A DNA stretch of 41,983 nt. It comes from an uncultured Clostridia bacterium (GTDB lineage Bacteria; Bacillota; Clostridia; Oscillospirales; Acutalibacteraceae). Under the pieces are notes generated by a model, which was not told where the DNA came from, made no database searches, and saw only the letters and a list, made by a program, of their open reading frames with translations. The stretch covers positions 1 to 41,983 of the forward strand of contig CAMHJC010000007.1 of the NCBI GenBank assembly GCA_946185345.1, read 5' to 3'. Of this stretch, positions 24,987-32,536 are shown piece by piece. Every line of letters starts with the position of its first letter. The first letter of the stretch is position 1. The translations under genes were made by a program, and so were the position numbers.

Positions 24987-25035
24987 GCCGTGCGGCAGGC
25001 ACTTTCTCTGAAGTGCCAGTCCGCACGGCTTTTTT
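24987..25035 (+). terminator. Terminator after the pseudokinase gene
   Basis: GCCGTGCGG (24987-24995) pairs with CCGCACGGC (25021-25029) around an inner CACTT/AAGTG stem, followed by six T. Confidence 0.9.
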
Positions 25036-25040
25036 GCGCA

Positions 25041-25092
25041 AAAAATCACCTGCCAAAGGACAGCCGCATTAACGGTGCCGCATTGGCAGGTG
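25041..25092 (-). terminator. Minus-strand terminator for the second degV transcript
   Basis: On the minus strand CACCTGCCA (25084-25092) pairs with TGGCAGGTG (25047-25055), followed by A and six T. It lies beyond repeat copy 2, so that element should be transcribed as part of the degV 3' untranslated region. Confidence 0.65.
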
Positions 25093-25109
25093 AGCATGAA
25101 ACGGATTTG

Positions 25110-25288
25110 ATACTAATTTTCAGCTAAAATCAGACATTCTTTGCGGCCTATTTTGCGCCCTGCGGCGTCATCGTCCTAGGCAGGCGCCAGCCTGCCGTCG
25201 TCCTGCTGTCGACGAGTCGACAGCTATTCCTTGCAGGACACAAAATATCCTCGCAAATAATTGTCTACTTTCAACCGAAAATTAGTAT
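25110..25288 (+). repeat. 179-bp terminal-inverted-repeat element, copy 2 (MITE-like)
   Basis: The element begins ATACTAATTTTC and ends GAAAATTAGTAT. The two ends are imperfect inverted repeats over roughly 55 bases, including TTTGCG and TATTTTG blocks. Two internal hairpins are clear: GGCAGGC/GCCTGCC (25179-25196) and GCTGTCGAC/GTCGACAGC (25205-25224). It differs from copy 3 at only two positions and has the same length. There is no reading frame for a transposase. It lies 6 bases beyond the stop codon of the minus-strand degV gene. Confidence 0.9.
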
Positions 25289-25294
25289 GAGAAT

Positions 25295-26143
25295 TTATGC
25301 CTCTATGTAAAGAATACCCAGCGTATTGGGGCCGCAATGGCTGTAAACCGTGCAGCCGGCTCTGGTCTCGAGCACCTCGTCAAACATGCCTGAATCACGG
25401 GCCTGCTTGAGTGCCGCCTCGACAGGCGCTCTGTCCTCGAATGTGTGTGTGATGAATACCCTTTTGCGCACGACATTCGGTGTAGAATCAAGTCTGTCCT
25501 TGATGTACTGCGGAATGATCTTGTCGATGTTGCCGCGGTATTTCTTACCGACCGACATCTTGCCGTCAATCACCTCAATGCAGGGCTTGAGCCTGAGCAG
25601 ATTGGCTCCCAGGGCCGCCACACCAGAGCATCTTCCGCCTTTCCAGAGGAACTCCAGCGTGTCGATCACGAAGCTGGTACGTACTTTCGGCACGATTTCG
25701 GTAAGCTTCTGTGCGATTTCCTTTGCGGACATTCCGCTTTCGATCATATCGGCCGCCGCAAGCACCACAAGCAGTATGCCGGTGGAGAGATTGGCCGATT
25801 CCACCACATAGATGTTGTCAAAGCTTTCCGCCGCAATGCAGGCATTGGCGTAAGCGGAGGAAAATCCGCTGCTTATCGTAAAAAACAATACGTCGTATTC
25901 CTCGGCAGGCCACTGTCTGAAAAGCTCCTCGTACTCACCGGGAGGCGCGGCGGCGGTTTTTGAGACATTGCCGGTTTCTTTGTAATACTTAAGAATGTCG
26001 CCTGTGGAAATATCCACTCCGTCCCGGAAGCTCTTTTCACCGAGATTGACAACAAACGGATGAATTTCGATGTTGTATTTTTCGGTGAGCTCAGGCGAAA
26101 TGTCGCAGGTAGAGTCAGCGACAATCTTAATTTTCTTGGACAT
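25295..26143 (-). CDS. DegV family fatty-acid-binding protein (second copy)
   Basis: A 282-residue DegV protein. It has IVADSTCDIS at the N-terminus, FFTISSGFSSAYANACIAAE in the middle, then KGGRCSGVAALGANLL and a C-terminal HCGPNTLGILY. It is clearly a different subfamily from the protein at 1138-2007: the ligand-pocket stretches differ, which suggests a different fatty acid or partner. AAGGTGA precedes ATG 26143. The mRNA tail would carry the 179-base repeat before the terminator at 25041-25092. Confidence 0.9.
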   Translation of the reverse strand: MSKKIKIVADSTCDISPELTEKYNIEIHPFVVNLGEKSFRDGVDISTGDILKYYKETGNVSKTAAAPPGEYEELFRQWPAEEYDVLFFTISSGFSSAYANACIAAESFDNIYVVESANLSTGILLVVLAAADMIESGMSAKEIAQKLTEIVPKVRTSFVIDTLEFLWKGGRCSGVAALGANLLRLKPCIEVIDGKMSVGKKYRGNIDKIIPQYIKDRLDSTPNVVRKRVFITHTFEDRAPVEAALKQARDSGMFDEVLETRAGCTVYSHCGPNTLGILYIEA

Positions 26144-26211
26144 TTTTAATCACCTTACTATAATATCATTTATACCATATATTTTCATTACTCTTTATAT
26201 CGCACACTGTA

Positions 26212-27672
26212 TCAGATGAACCAGCAGCCGTATACAACGCAGCCGATGCAGAAGGTCAGAGAGAAAAGAACAGTGATCATATAAAGAATATTTGAAACGA
26301 AACTAAGCTTTTTCTTAATGCTCAGCACCTTCATGCCGGTGCAGAACATGGTCACGCCAAGCGCAAGAATGATCGGAATCACACGGAAATCCATGGCGGA
26401 AGCAGAAGTTGCGCCGATATTCTGCAAAATGTAGTAGCCGATGACGCAGCCGGTCATGGCAATCAGAGTCCAGACATTGACCTTCTTTTTGGCGTCGATT
26501 CTGGCGATCATATTGCCGAAGATGGCTAAGGCGGCCATGGATGCCACCGCAAAGGCAATCAGCATGAAAATCAGGGGATAGAACTGCGGAATTTCAAGAT
26601 CGTTGTCGGTGAGGTTGCCGAAAATCGACGATTTCACCAGGTAAATCCATGCGTTCTTGTCGTTGGGATTGACAAAGACCTCGGTAAGTTCACTCAGATC
26701 AAACGAGAGGAATTTAGTCTGTAAATCAATGGAGCCTTCGTAATTTCCGAAAAGACGCATAATGCCGTTGTCACTGCCGTTGATCATATTTCTCACGGGA
26801 TAAGCAAAGCCGAGTACGGCCCACGCAGCCACACCGCTGCAGGTCTGAATCACCGACGAAACGGTATTGGCGGCGTTTTTGCGCTTGAATACCCGAACGA
26901 GGTTGATGATGACCTGCACTGCGATGACCGGAAGGAAAATCAGTGCGGACAGATCGATCATTACGGCCAGACCGAATGAGACGCTCATAAATATGAAGTC
27001 CAATCCGTCAGTAAAGTTGTTCCATCTTGAGAGGAACATCAGCGCAAGGCACATAACGGCGAACATAGGCAGCAAGGGGCTGATTTCTCCGCCAAGCCTG
27101 ATGAGACCGGGATGGAAAGCGATAATGGCAGTGCCGAGATAGACGGACGTGTCATTTGCTTCCAGCTCACAGAGAATGTAATACACTGCGATAGCGCCTA
27201 CAATGCCCATGTATTCGGTGGTGATACGGAGAATATCCATAGCGTAGGGTGCGGTAAAACCGAACATCGACATGAAACTATAGATAAATGCCGACGCAAC
27301 GTAATACAGAGGCTCATATGTTTCGGGAAGCACCAGATTGGTCTGCACATTGGCAAATGCTTCATACTCCGGTCCGGAATGGGAAGCGCCGGAGGTAAAG
27401 ATGACATAACAAAGCCTCAGAATAATGGATATGAACAAAATCACATAAACCGTTTTGCGCTCGCTGTTAGTCTTTTTCCAGGTTGTGTAGAGCAGACCAC
27501 CGATCAGCAGCACAATCATCACAGCCGCAAATACTTTCAGCACCAGCTGGCCGAAAAAACCGTTGATAACGCTGAATAATAAGAAGCCGCCTGCCGTGAA
27601 CATGGCCATCCAAAGATAGGACCAGTTGTCGATTCGATTGTCTTCACGCAGTTTTTTCTTCGCCTGAAGCAT
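26212..27672 (-). CDS. Polytopic membrane protein, possibly GT-C glycosyltransferase-like
   Basis: A 486-residue protein with about 11-12 TM helices. After the first TM helices comes a loop with SGPEYEAF and PETYEPLYYVASAFIY, then TM bundles with a RLGGEISPLLPMFAVMC segment. This layout resembles GT-C enzymes of the ArnT/PMT type, which take sugar from a polyprenyl-phosphate carrier, but I see no secure catalytic motif and regard it as unassigned. ATG 27672 has GGAGG 11 bases upstream; the longer frame to 27771 would run through the promoter. The degV gene downstream is 68 bases away and could be co-transcribed. Confidence 0.7.
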   Translation of the reverse strand: MLQAKKKLREDNRIDNWSYLWMAMFTAGGFLLFSVINGFFGQLVLKVFAAVMIVLLIGGLLYTTWKKTNSERKTVYVILFISIILRLCYVIFTSGASHSGPEYEAFANVQTNLVLPETYEPLYYVASAFIYSFMSMFGFTAPYAMDILRITTEYMGIVGAIAVYYILCELEANDTSVYLGTAIIAFHPGLIRLGGEISPLLPMFAVMCLALMFLSRWNNFTDGLDFIFMSVSFGLAVMIDLSALIFLPVIAVQVIINLVRVFKRKNAANTVSSVIQTCSGVAAWAVLGFAYPVRNMINGSDNGIMRLFGNYEGSIDLQTKFLSFDLSELTEVFVNPNDKNAWIYLVKSSIFGNLTDNDLEIPQFYPLIFMLIAFAVASMAALAIFGNMIARIDAKKKVNVWTLIAMTGCVIGYYILQNIGATSASAMDFRVIPIILALGVTMFCTGMKVLSIKKKLSFVSNILYMITVLFSLTFCIGCVVYGCWFI

Positions 27673-27702
27673 AAGTGAATCACCCTCCAAAACTAATAGG
27701 TT

Positions 27703-27731
27703 ATTATTGTTGACCATAACATACATGTCAA
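27703..27731 (-). promoter_or_regulatory. Promoter of the polytopic membrane protein gene
   Basis: On the minus strand: perfect -35 TTGACA (27726-27731), 17-base spacer, -10 AATAAT (27703-27708). The 16-bp palindrome at 27730-27745 touches the -35 box. Confidence 0.65.
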
Positions 27732-27745
27732 TCAACATGTTGATT
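27730..27745. promoter_or_regulatory. Perfect 16-bp palindrome next to a -35 box
   Basis: AATCAACATGTTGATT is fully self-complementary and abuts and overlaps the -35 of the gene at 26212-27672. It has the size of a dimeric regulator operator; its half-site (TCAAC/GTTGA) is made of the same bases as the marR palindrome but in everted order. Confidence 0.5.
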
Positions 27746-27820
27746 TTAACATATTTTGAATAACAATTCAATATATTTTTAAAAAAATATTACACACATG
27801 CGATGTTTTTTTGTAAAAAC

Positions 27821-27862
27821 AGAAAAATCCGCACTTTGTCCGAATCGACTGACAAAGTGCGG
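27821..27862 (-). terminator. Terminator after oadB
   Basis: On the minus strand a perfect 12-bp stem (CCGCACTTTGTC and complement, 27829-27862) with a 10-base loop, followed by five T. It ends the oadG-oadB transcript. Confidence 0.88.
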
Positions 27863-27885
27863 AATGAGGTTGGTTGATGAATTGA

Positions 27886-29139
27886 TTATTTGCCAAGGAC
27901 GGCAAGCAGAACGCCTGCCGCAACTGCCGAGCCGATAACGCCGGCTACATTCGGGCCGAGAGCGTGCATGAGCAGGTAGTTGGAAGGATTGGTTTCCTGA
28001 CCGACCTTCTGGGAAACTCTGGCAGCCATAGGCACAGCCGAAACACCGGCCGATCCGATCAGAGGATTGACCTTGCCGCCGGTGAAGATATACATCAGCT
28101 TGCCGAAGATGACACCGAAGGCGGTACCGAGACAGAATGCCGCAAGACCCAGACCGACGATCATGAGCGTTTCTGCGGTAAGGAAGACTTCCGCTCTGGC
28201 TGTTGCGCCGACAGTGGTTCCGAGGAATATCGTTACAATATTCATCAGTTCGTTCTGAGCGGCATCGGAAATCCTCTTGACAACGCCGCTTTCACGCATC
28301 AGATTGCCCAGCATGAGCATGCCGACCAGGGGAGCGGCGGAGGGAAGCAGCAGCGCAACGACAATGGTGACGATGATGGGGAACATGATTTTTTCGGTCT
28401 TGGAAACGGTGCGCAGCTGCGTCATCACAACCGAGCGTTCTTTCTTTGTGGTGAGCAGGCGCATGATCGGAGGCTGGATAATCGGAACCAGCGCCATATA
28501 GCTGTACGCCGCAACGGCGATCGGGCCGAGATAATCGGCCGCCAGCTTGGAAGTGACATAAATGGCTGTCGGGCCGTCCGCACCGCCGATAATGGCAATG
28601 GAACCGGCCACCTTTGCGCTGAAGCCCAGCAGGATAGCGCCGCAGAAGGTGAAGAATATGCCGATCTGAGCGGCAGCTCCCAGAATAAAGCTCTTGGGGT
28701 TGGCAATCAGGGGGCCGAAATCCGACATGGCGCCGATGCCGAGGAAAATAAGCGGAGGATAAATACCCAGCTTGACGCCGAGATATAAGTAATAGAGCAG
28801 ACCGCCGGAATGAGCCACTTCAACATATGTCTGACCGTCGGGCATAATGACCTGCCCGTATTTGGCGATCTCGGTAGCCGAAGCGTCGGCGAGCGCCTTC
28901 AGCTCGGTTGTAGGCACGTCCATGACGCCGGAAAGCGGCAGATTTACCAGCAGCATGCCGAATGCGATCGGGAGCAGCAGGAGCGGCTCAAATTGTCTGC
29001 CTATAGCCAGATAGAGCAGGAAGCAGGCGATACCTATCATTATGGCGTTTTTCCAGCCTTCACCCTGGAAAAGACCCAGCAGACCGGATTCACCGAGAAT
29101 GCTTACGATAGACGCCCAGATGGAATTAAGTATTTCCAT
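27886..29139 (-). CDS. oadB: Sodium-translocating decarboxylase, beta subunit (OadB/MmdB family)
   Basis: A 417-residue polytopic membrane protein matching the beta subunit of Na+-pumping oxaloacetate/methylmalonyl-CoA decarboxylases. The Na+-site signature GGADGPTAIYVTSKLA is present, as are PLIANPKSF, GNLMRESGVVKRI and the C-terminal LMHALGPNVAGVIGSAVAAG. The beta subunit removes CO2 from carboxybiotin and drives Na+ out of the cell. AAAGGTGG precedes the start. It follows the gamma-subunit gene by 30 bases; no alpha (carboxyltransferase) or biotin-carrier gene is in the window, so the acid substrate cannot be told. Confidence 0.94.
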   Translation of the reverse strand: MEILNSIWASIVSILGESGLLGLFQGEGWKNAIMIGIACFLLYLAIGRQFEPLLLLPIAFGMLLVNLPLSGVMDVPTTELKALADASATEIAKYGQVIMPDGQTYVEVAHSGGLLYYLYLGVKLGIYPPLIFLGIGAMSDFGPLIANPKSFILGAAAQIGIFFTFCGAILLGFSAKVAGSIAIIGGADGPTAIYVTSKLAADYLGPIAVAAYSYMALVPIIQPPIMRLLTTKKERSVVMTQLRTVSKTEKIMFPIIVTIVVALLLPSAAPLVGMLMLGNLMRESGVVKRISDAAQNELMNIVTIFLGTTVGATARAEVFLTAETLMIVGLGLAAFCLGTAFGVIFGKLMYIFTGGKVNPLIGSAGVSAVPMAARVSQKVGQETNPSNYLLMHALGPNVAGVIGSAVAAGVLLAVLGK

Positions 29140-29169
29140 GAATTAACCACCTTTCGGAAAGATAAAAAA

Positions 29170-29619
29170 TCAGAAGGGACGGGTATTTTCATAAATACCC
29201 AAAGCGGCCCATCTGGTGCGTCCGCCGGTCTGATTATGCGAACGGGACACTTTTTTGACCGCATATTTCCTGCCGTCGCTCATTGCCGCAACGGCAGCGG
29301 CAATCACCGCAATGATCTCACCGGGAATCGTGCCGTCATCCGCCGGAGCAGCCGGTTCGACTGCCTGAGGAGCGGGAGCGTTTTTGGCTTTTTCCGCTTC
29401 TTCGGCCGCTTTTTTGGCGGCAAGCTTTTTATCCTTTGAGGCGGTAACGGTGCGGAAAATTCCTCCGTAGGCGTAAAAGATGATGATGAGCAAAAGCAGA
29501 ATCATAAAAACAATGAGGATGCCGGAACAGGTGATGACAGCCATGAGCATGCCCTTGTCCTTGAATAATTCTGTGCCGGTTACCGGCAGCAAGCCGGTCG
29601 GCAGAACAGATGTCAGCAT
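29170..29619 (-). CDS. oadG: Sodium-pump decarboxylase, gamma subunit (OadG family)
   Basis: A 149-residue protein. One TM helix (~27-50, SGILIVFMILLLLIIIFYAY) is followed by a Lys/Ala/Glu helix, a Pro/Ala hinge (APAPQAVEPAAPADDG) and a C-terminal tail ending WAALGIYENTRPF. That ending is typical of OadG proteins that hold the alpha and beta subunits together. GGGAGAG lies upstream of ATG 29619. It is the first gene of a two-gene transcript with oadB. Confidence 0.88.
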   Translation of the reverse strand: MLTSVLPTGLLPVTGTELFKDKGMLMAVITCSGILIVFMILLLLIIIFYAYGGIFRTVTASKDKKLAAKKAAEEAEKAKNAPAPQAVEPAAPADDGTIPGEIIAVIAAAVAAMSDGRKYAVKKVSRSHNQTGGRTRWAALGIYENTRPF

Positions 29620-29716
29620 AGGAAATATTCTCTCCCATCAATAATAGATTTTTGCGATTCTGGGCAGAACCGGGATAAAAAAGCCGCTTCTCCCCAATAT
29701 GCAATACTTATGAAAT

Positions 29717-29745
29717 ATTATAGCTCACCGGTTTGTTTATTTCAA
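29717..29745 (-). promoter_or_regulatory. Promoter of oadG-oadB
   Basis: On the minus strand: -35 TTGAAA (29740-29745), 17-base spacer, perfect -10 TATAAT (29717-29722). The 384-base gap between oadG and the next plus-strand gene also holds the divergent promoter at 29937-29965. I see nothing else in it apart from AT-rich sequence. Confidence 0.8.
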
Positions 29746-29936
29746 CATGGAGTCGCCAATAAATCGGAGATACTATTCATTTTTTCCGTTTTCGCTATAA
29801 ATAATCCGAAAAAACTGTTAAATTATTGCAAAATTATGACGGGGAGAATTCCGCAAACCATCTTCCGCTTCCGATTATATACACACAATCGCCATGCAAT
29901 AATTTGTAAAGCAATTATGAAATAATCAAAAAGATA

Positions 29937-29965
29937 TTGAAATATTCATTCATGGGAATTATAAT
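29937..29965 (+). promoter_or_regulatory. Promoter of the NAGPA-domain gene
   Basis: -35 TTGAAA (29937-29942), 17-base spacer, perfect -10 TATAAT (29960-29965), ~39 bases ahead of the start codon. Confidence 0.8.
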
Positions 29966-30003
29966 ATGACACAAGTGCAGTTTATTGAGAGGATATTGAT
30001 GGA

Positions 30004-31032
30004 ATGAGTCGGAACAAAGGTAATAAGAAAGGAATCAGAGTGCTTTTCAACGGTTTTCTGATCGTCATGATGCTGGCGATCGCAGGCGCTCTGCTGGTAA
30101 AAAACAAAGACAGGATCGGATTAAGCCGGTTTTTGGGAGAAAAAAGCGAGTCGTACAGCTTTTTTACCGATCTGAAGGACGCCACGAACAAAATGCGCTC
30201 TTCCTCGGAAAACGAGATCAAAAACCGTGCGCCGGTGTATGTGGTGGATGTGGAAAAGTATGTGGCGCCGAATCCTGATCCCGCAAAGTATGATTCTCAA
30301 TTGGAAAACTACAGCGATTCCACCATTGAAATGCATTACCACATGGAAAGACTGTATGACTCAAGATTTCATTTTATTGAGGTGAGAATCAAGCATCCGT
30401 CGCAGCTCCGCATGGCTCTGGCCTTTGACAAATTCGGCAGTAAACGCCAGAAGCCTTCCCTGATGGCGGCGAATGTTCATGCGGTTGCGGCGGTCAACGG
30501 CTGTTTCTATAACAGACGCTATGGCGGCATCATTATCAACAAAAGAAATGTCTTCAGGAATCATCCTTACGGTCTGGATACGCTTCTCATTGATTCCGAC
30601 GGCAATTTTCATATTGTCGAAGATACCAAAGTGGAATCCAGCGGCGTGCTGCAGCAGTATGATATTGTCAACGCGCTGACATTCGGTCCTGAGCTGGTTC
30701 ATGACGGCAAGGCGCTCACCATCACCAAAAGAAACTGGGAGCCTTCCACATGTGAACCCAGAACCGCCATCTGTCAGTATGACGATGACCTGCATTATCT
30801 GATCTGTCTGGCGGAAGGCAGAAACTGTTACAGCGTCGGTGTTACCATGCAGACCTTTGCGGACGAGATTGCCACCAGGGGAGTCAAAACCGCCTATAAT
30901 CTCGACGGAGGCCAGTCGGGTACCATCGTGATTGGCAATGAGGTCAAGAACAAGATCGGCTGGGGCCGTGAAAGAGCCCAGAGCGATATTCTCTATTTTG
31001 CTACCGCCATCGATGCGGCCGATCAGCAGTAA
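30004..31032 (+). CDS. Phosphodiester glycosidase (NAGPA/DUF2233) family exported protein
   Basis: A 342-residue protein anchored by one N-terminal TM helix (~13-32), with the rest outside the cell. Residues ~120-335 match the phosphodiester glycosidase domain (N-acetylglucosamine-1-phosphodiester alpha-N-acetylglucosaminidase type). The signatures are AVNGCFYN, RTAIC and the C-terminal AYNLDGGQSG. Bacterial relatives are found with wall polymers and spore or exopolysaccharide functions, where they may remove sugar-phosphate caps. AGAGGA lies 10 bases before ATG 30004. It is a single-gene unit with a consensus promoter. Confidence 0.87.
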   Translation: MSRNKGNKKGIRVLFNGFLIVMMLAIAGALLVKNKDRIGLSRFLGEKSESYSFFTDLKDATNKMRSSSENEIKNRAPVYVVDVEKYVAPNPDPAKYDSQLENYSDSTIEMHYHMERLYDSRFHFIEVRIKHPSQLRMALAFDKFGSKRQKPSLMAANVHAVAAVNGCFYNRRYGGIIINKRNVFRNHPYGLDTLLIDSDGNFHIVEDTKVESSGVLQQYDIVNALTFGPELVHDGKALTITKRNWEPSTCEPRTAICQYDDDLHYLICLAEGRNCYSVGVTMQTFADEIATRGVKTAYNLDGGQSGTIVIGNEVKNKIGWGRERAQSDILYFATAIDAADQQ

Positions 31033-31215
31033 AAGCTGCTGTGGTGATTCTTCCTAAAAAGAATTCAAAAAAATATTAAAAACATCCAAACTTATCCAAA
31101 ATAAAAATTTTTGAAAAATAAGCGATTCTTTTTCCGTGTCTCAGACGTTTTATTTATGAAAGGCCAAGACAAAGGCCGCCGTAATATAACATAAAACGTA
31201 AAGGAGACTGGTTAT

Positions 31216-31449
31216 ATGTATAACAACCGAGTAAAGAATATCATTATCAACACAAAGCCGGATGGCGAGGCCGCCCCGAATGACATGCAGCTCAGGCTTG
31301 CGGATTATTACACCAGAGCGTATGCGAAGACCGTGGAACGTCTGCATCTTTCCGGTGAGGAAAAGCAAAGGGCTATTTCCGCCGTCAATATGGAGTATGA
31401 CGAGCTTGTATCCTACGGCAGACGTGACTGCCTGGAAATGGTTTCCTGA
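31216..31449 (+). CDS. Small hypothetical protein
   Basis: A 77-residue soluble protein, starting MYNNRVKNIIINTKP. It is mostly helical by composition, with a Tyr/Arg-rich middle (LRLADYYTRAYAKTVERLHL). No known motif is recognised. AAGGAG stands 9 bases before ATG, which supports real translation. It lies in its own gap between the NAGPA gene and the ribosomal operon. Confidence 0.65.
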   Translation: MYNNRVKNIIINTKPDGEAAPNDMQLRLADYYTRAYAKTVERLHLSGEEKQRAISAVNMEYDELVSYGRRDCLEMVS

Positions 31450-31467
31450 CCGGCAGCTGACAATACT

Positions 31468-31520
31468 TTGTGGATGGATTGTTTTGTGGATGGACAATTA
31501 ACGTTACTCTTGTGGATGGA
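31468..31520 (+). repeat. Three direct copies of TTGTGGATGGA
   Basis: Exact 11-base copies at 31468-31478, 31484-31494 and 31510-31520, with a weaker fourth (TTTGCGGATCAA) near 31525. The TGTGGAT core resembles the complement of a DnaA box (TGTGGATAA) but misses its last two bases. They sit in the ~490-base gap between the small hypothetical gene and rpmG, which also holds a terminator and the rpmG promoter. Confidence 0.7.
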
Positions 31521-31586
31521 ATGGCTTTGCGGATCAACGTATTGTCATCGTACCTTGACGGAAAGGGAAGCATTGCCGTTTGAAAA

Positions 31587-31618
31587 GGGCCTGCGGTTTT
31601 ACTGCGGGCTCTTTTTTT
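31587..31618 (+). terminator. Terminator ahead of the rpmG operon
   Basis: GGGCCTGC pairs (two G-U) with GCGGGCTC around a 9-base loop, followed by seven T. It isolates the rpmG operon from upstream transcription. Confidence 0.7.
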
Positions 31619-31690
31619 ACAGGATGCAGGCGTAGGAAGGAGCGCCTGTCCGTTCCGGACGCCCGGTCAAAAATAATTTCAAAAAAAGTC

Positions 31691-31719
31691 TTGACGAAAT
31701 AATAAAAGTATGCTATAGT
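31691..31719 (+). promoter_or_regulatory. Promoter of rpmG-secE-nusG-rplK-rplA
   Basis: -35 TTGACG (31691-31696), 17-base spacer, -10 TATAGT (31714-31719). The leader to rpmG is over 200 bases. Confidence 0.82.
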
Positions 31720-31939
31720 AAACTTACCTCGCATTGGGCGTGTTTTTTTTATGCGCCTGTATTTGTATGCCGTCACAGGCTCACATGCTGCCCTGTCGCA
31801 TACTGATACACAATTCAACTTATACACTTTGCGGATTGCGGAGCGTATCGAGGGAGGCTGAATGCCGCGGATGCCGATCTGTTTTTGCAGAGACACATCG
31901 CATCTGACGGTAAATTATTCCGTTACGGGAGGTGCCGAC

Positions 31940-32089
31940 ATGAGAGTTAAGGTCACATTGGCATGCACAGAATGCAAGCAGAGAAACTACAACACTGTCA
32001 AGAACAAGAAGAATGACCCTGACAGACTTGAGATGAAGAAGTATTGCAGATTCTGCAAGAAGCATACTTCGCACAAAGAAAGCAAGTAA
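31940..32089 (+). CDS. rpmG: 50S ribosomal protein L33, zinc-binding form
   Basis: A 49-residue protein, [17 protein letters not shown] and so on, with two CxxC pairs (CTEC and CRFC), the zinc-ribbon (C+) form of bL33. In many Firmicutes this gene precedes secE. GGGAGGT six bases before ATG 31940 fixes the start; the longer open frame upstream lacks a site. Confidence 0.95.
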   Translation: MRVKVTLACTECKQRNYNTVKNKKNDPDRLEMKKYCRFCKKHTSHKESK

Positions 32090-32107
32090 GGGAGGACGGA
32101 TTATTCT

Positions 32108-32473
32108 ATGAGCGACAAGTCAACCAAAAAGGACGACAAGAAAATCGCAAAAGACACTGGCAAGAAAACTCCTGCCAAAAAAGATTCGTCCAAAAAGAAG
32201 GTAAGCCCGATCAAGGCTGCGGGTAAATTCATCCGCGAGTACAAGAGCGAGCTCAAGAAGATCTCCTGGCCCAGCGCAAAGGATACCACCAAAAACGCGG
32301 CGATTACCCTTGCGGCCATCGCAGTCGTAGGTGTATTCATTTGGGTTCTGGACTTCGGACTCAGCCAGGTGAGAGACCTGGGTCTCAAAAAGATTCCCGA
32401 GTGGTCTGCCGCAGCAAGGGCTGAAGATACCGTTTCGCCTTCTGAAGTGTCACCAAGCGAAATCGCCGAGTAA
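32108..32473 (+). CDS. secE: Preprotein translocase subunit SecE
   Basis: A 121-residue protein. A long Lys-rich N-terminus, then the conserved amphipathic helix (KFIREYKSELKKISWPSAKD) and one TM helix (ITLAAIAVVGVFIWVLDFGL): the single-TM SecE form. It clamps SecY in the Sec channel. The ~30-residue C-terminal extension after the TM helix, rich in Ser/Glu, is longer than usual. GGGAGGA lies upstream; 18 bases separate it from rpmG. Confidence 0.94.
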   Translation: MSDKSTKKDDKKIAKDTGKKTPAKKDSSKKKVSPIKAAGKFIREYKSELKKISWPSAKDTTKNAAITLAAIAVVGVFIWVLDFGLSQVRDLGLKKIPEWSAAARAEDTVSPSEVSPSEIAE

Positions 32474-32536
32474 TGACGGCTCGGCACACACACAGGCAAT
32501 GCCGCACGGTTGCCGCATGACGGGAGTGAAAACAAT

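Noticed and set aside
31468-31520. Cluster of DnaA-box-like sequences as a replication origin
   Set aside because: Each copy misses two conserved bases of the DnaA box, there is no dnaA, dnaN or AT-rich unwinding region, and the gap is only ~490 bases.
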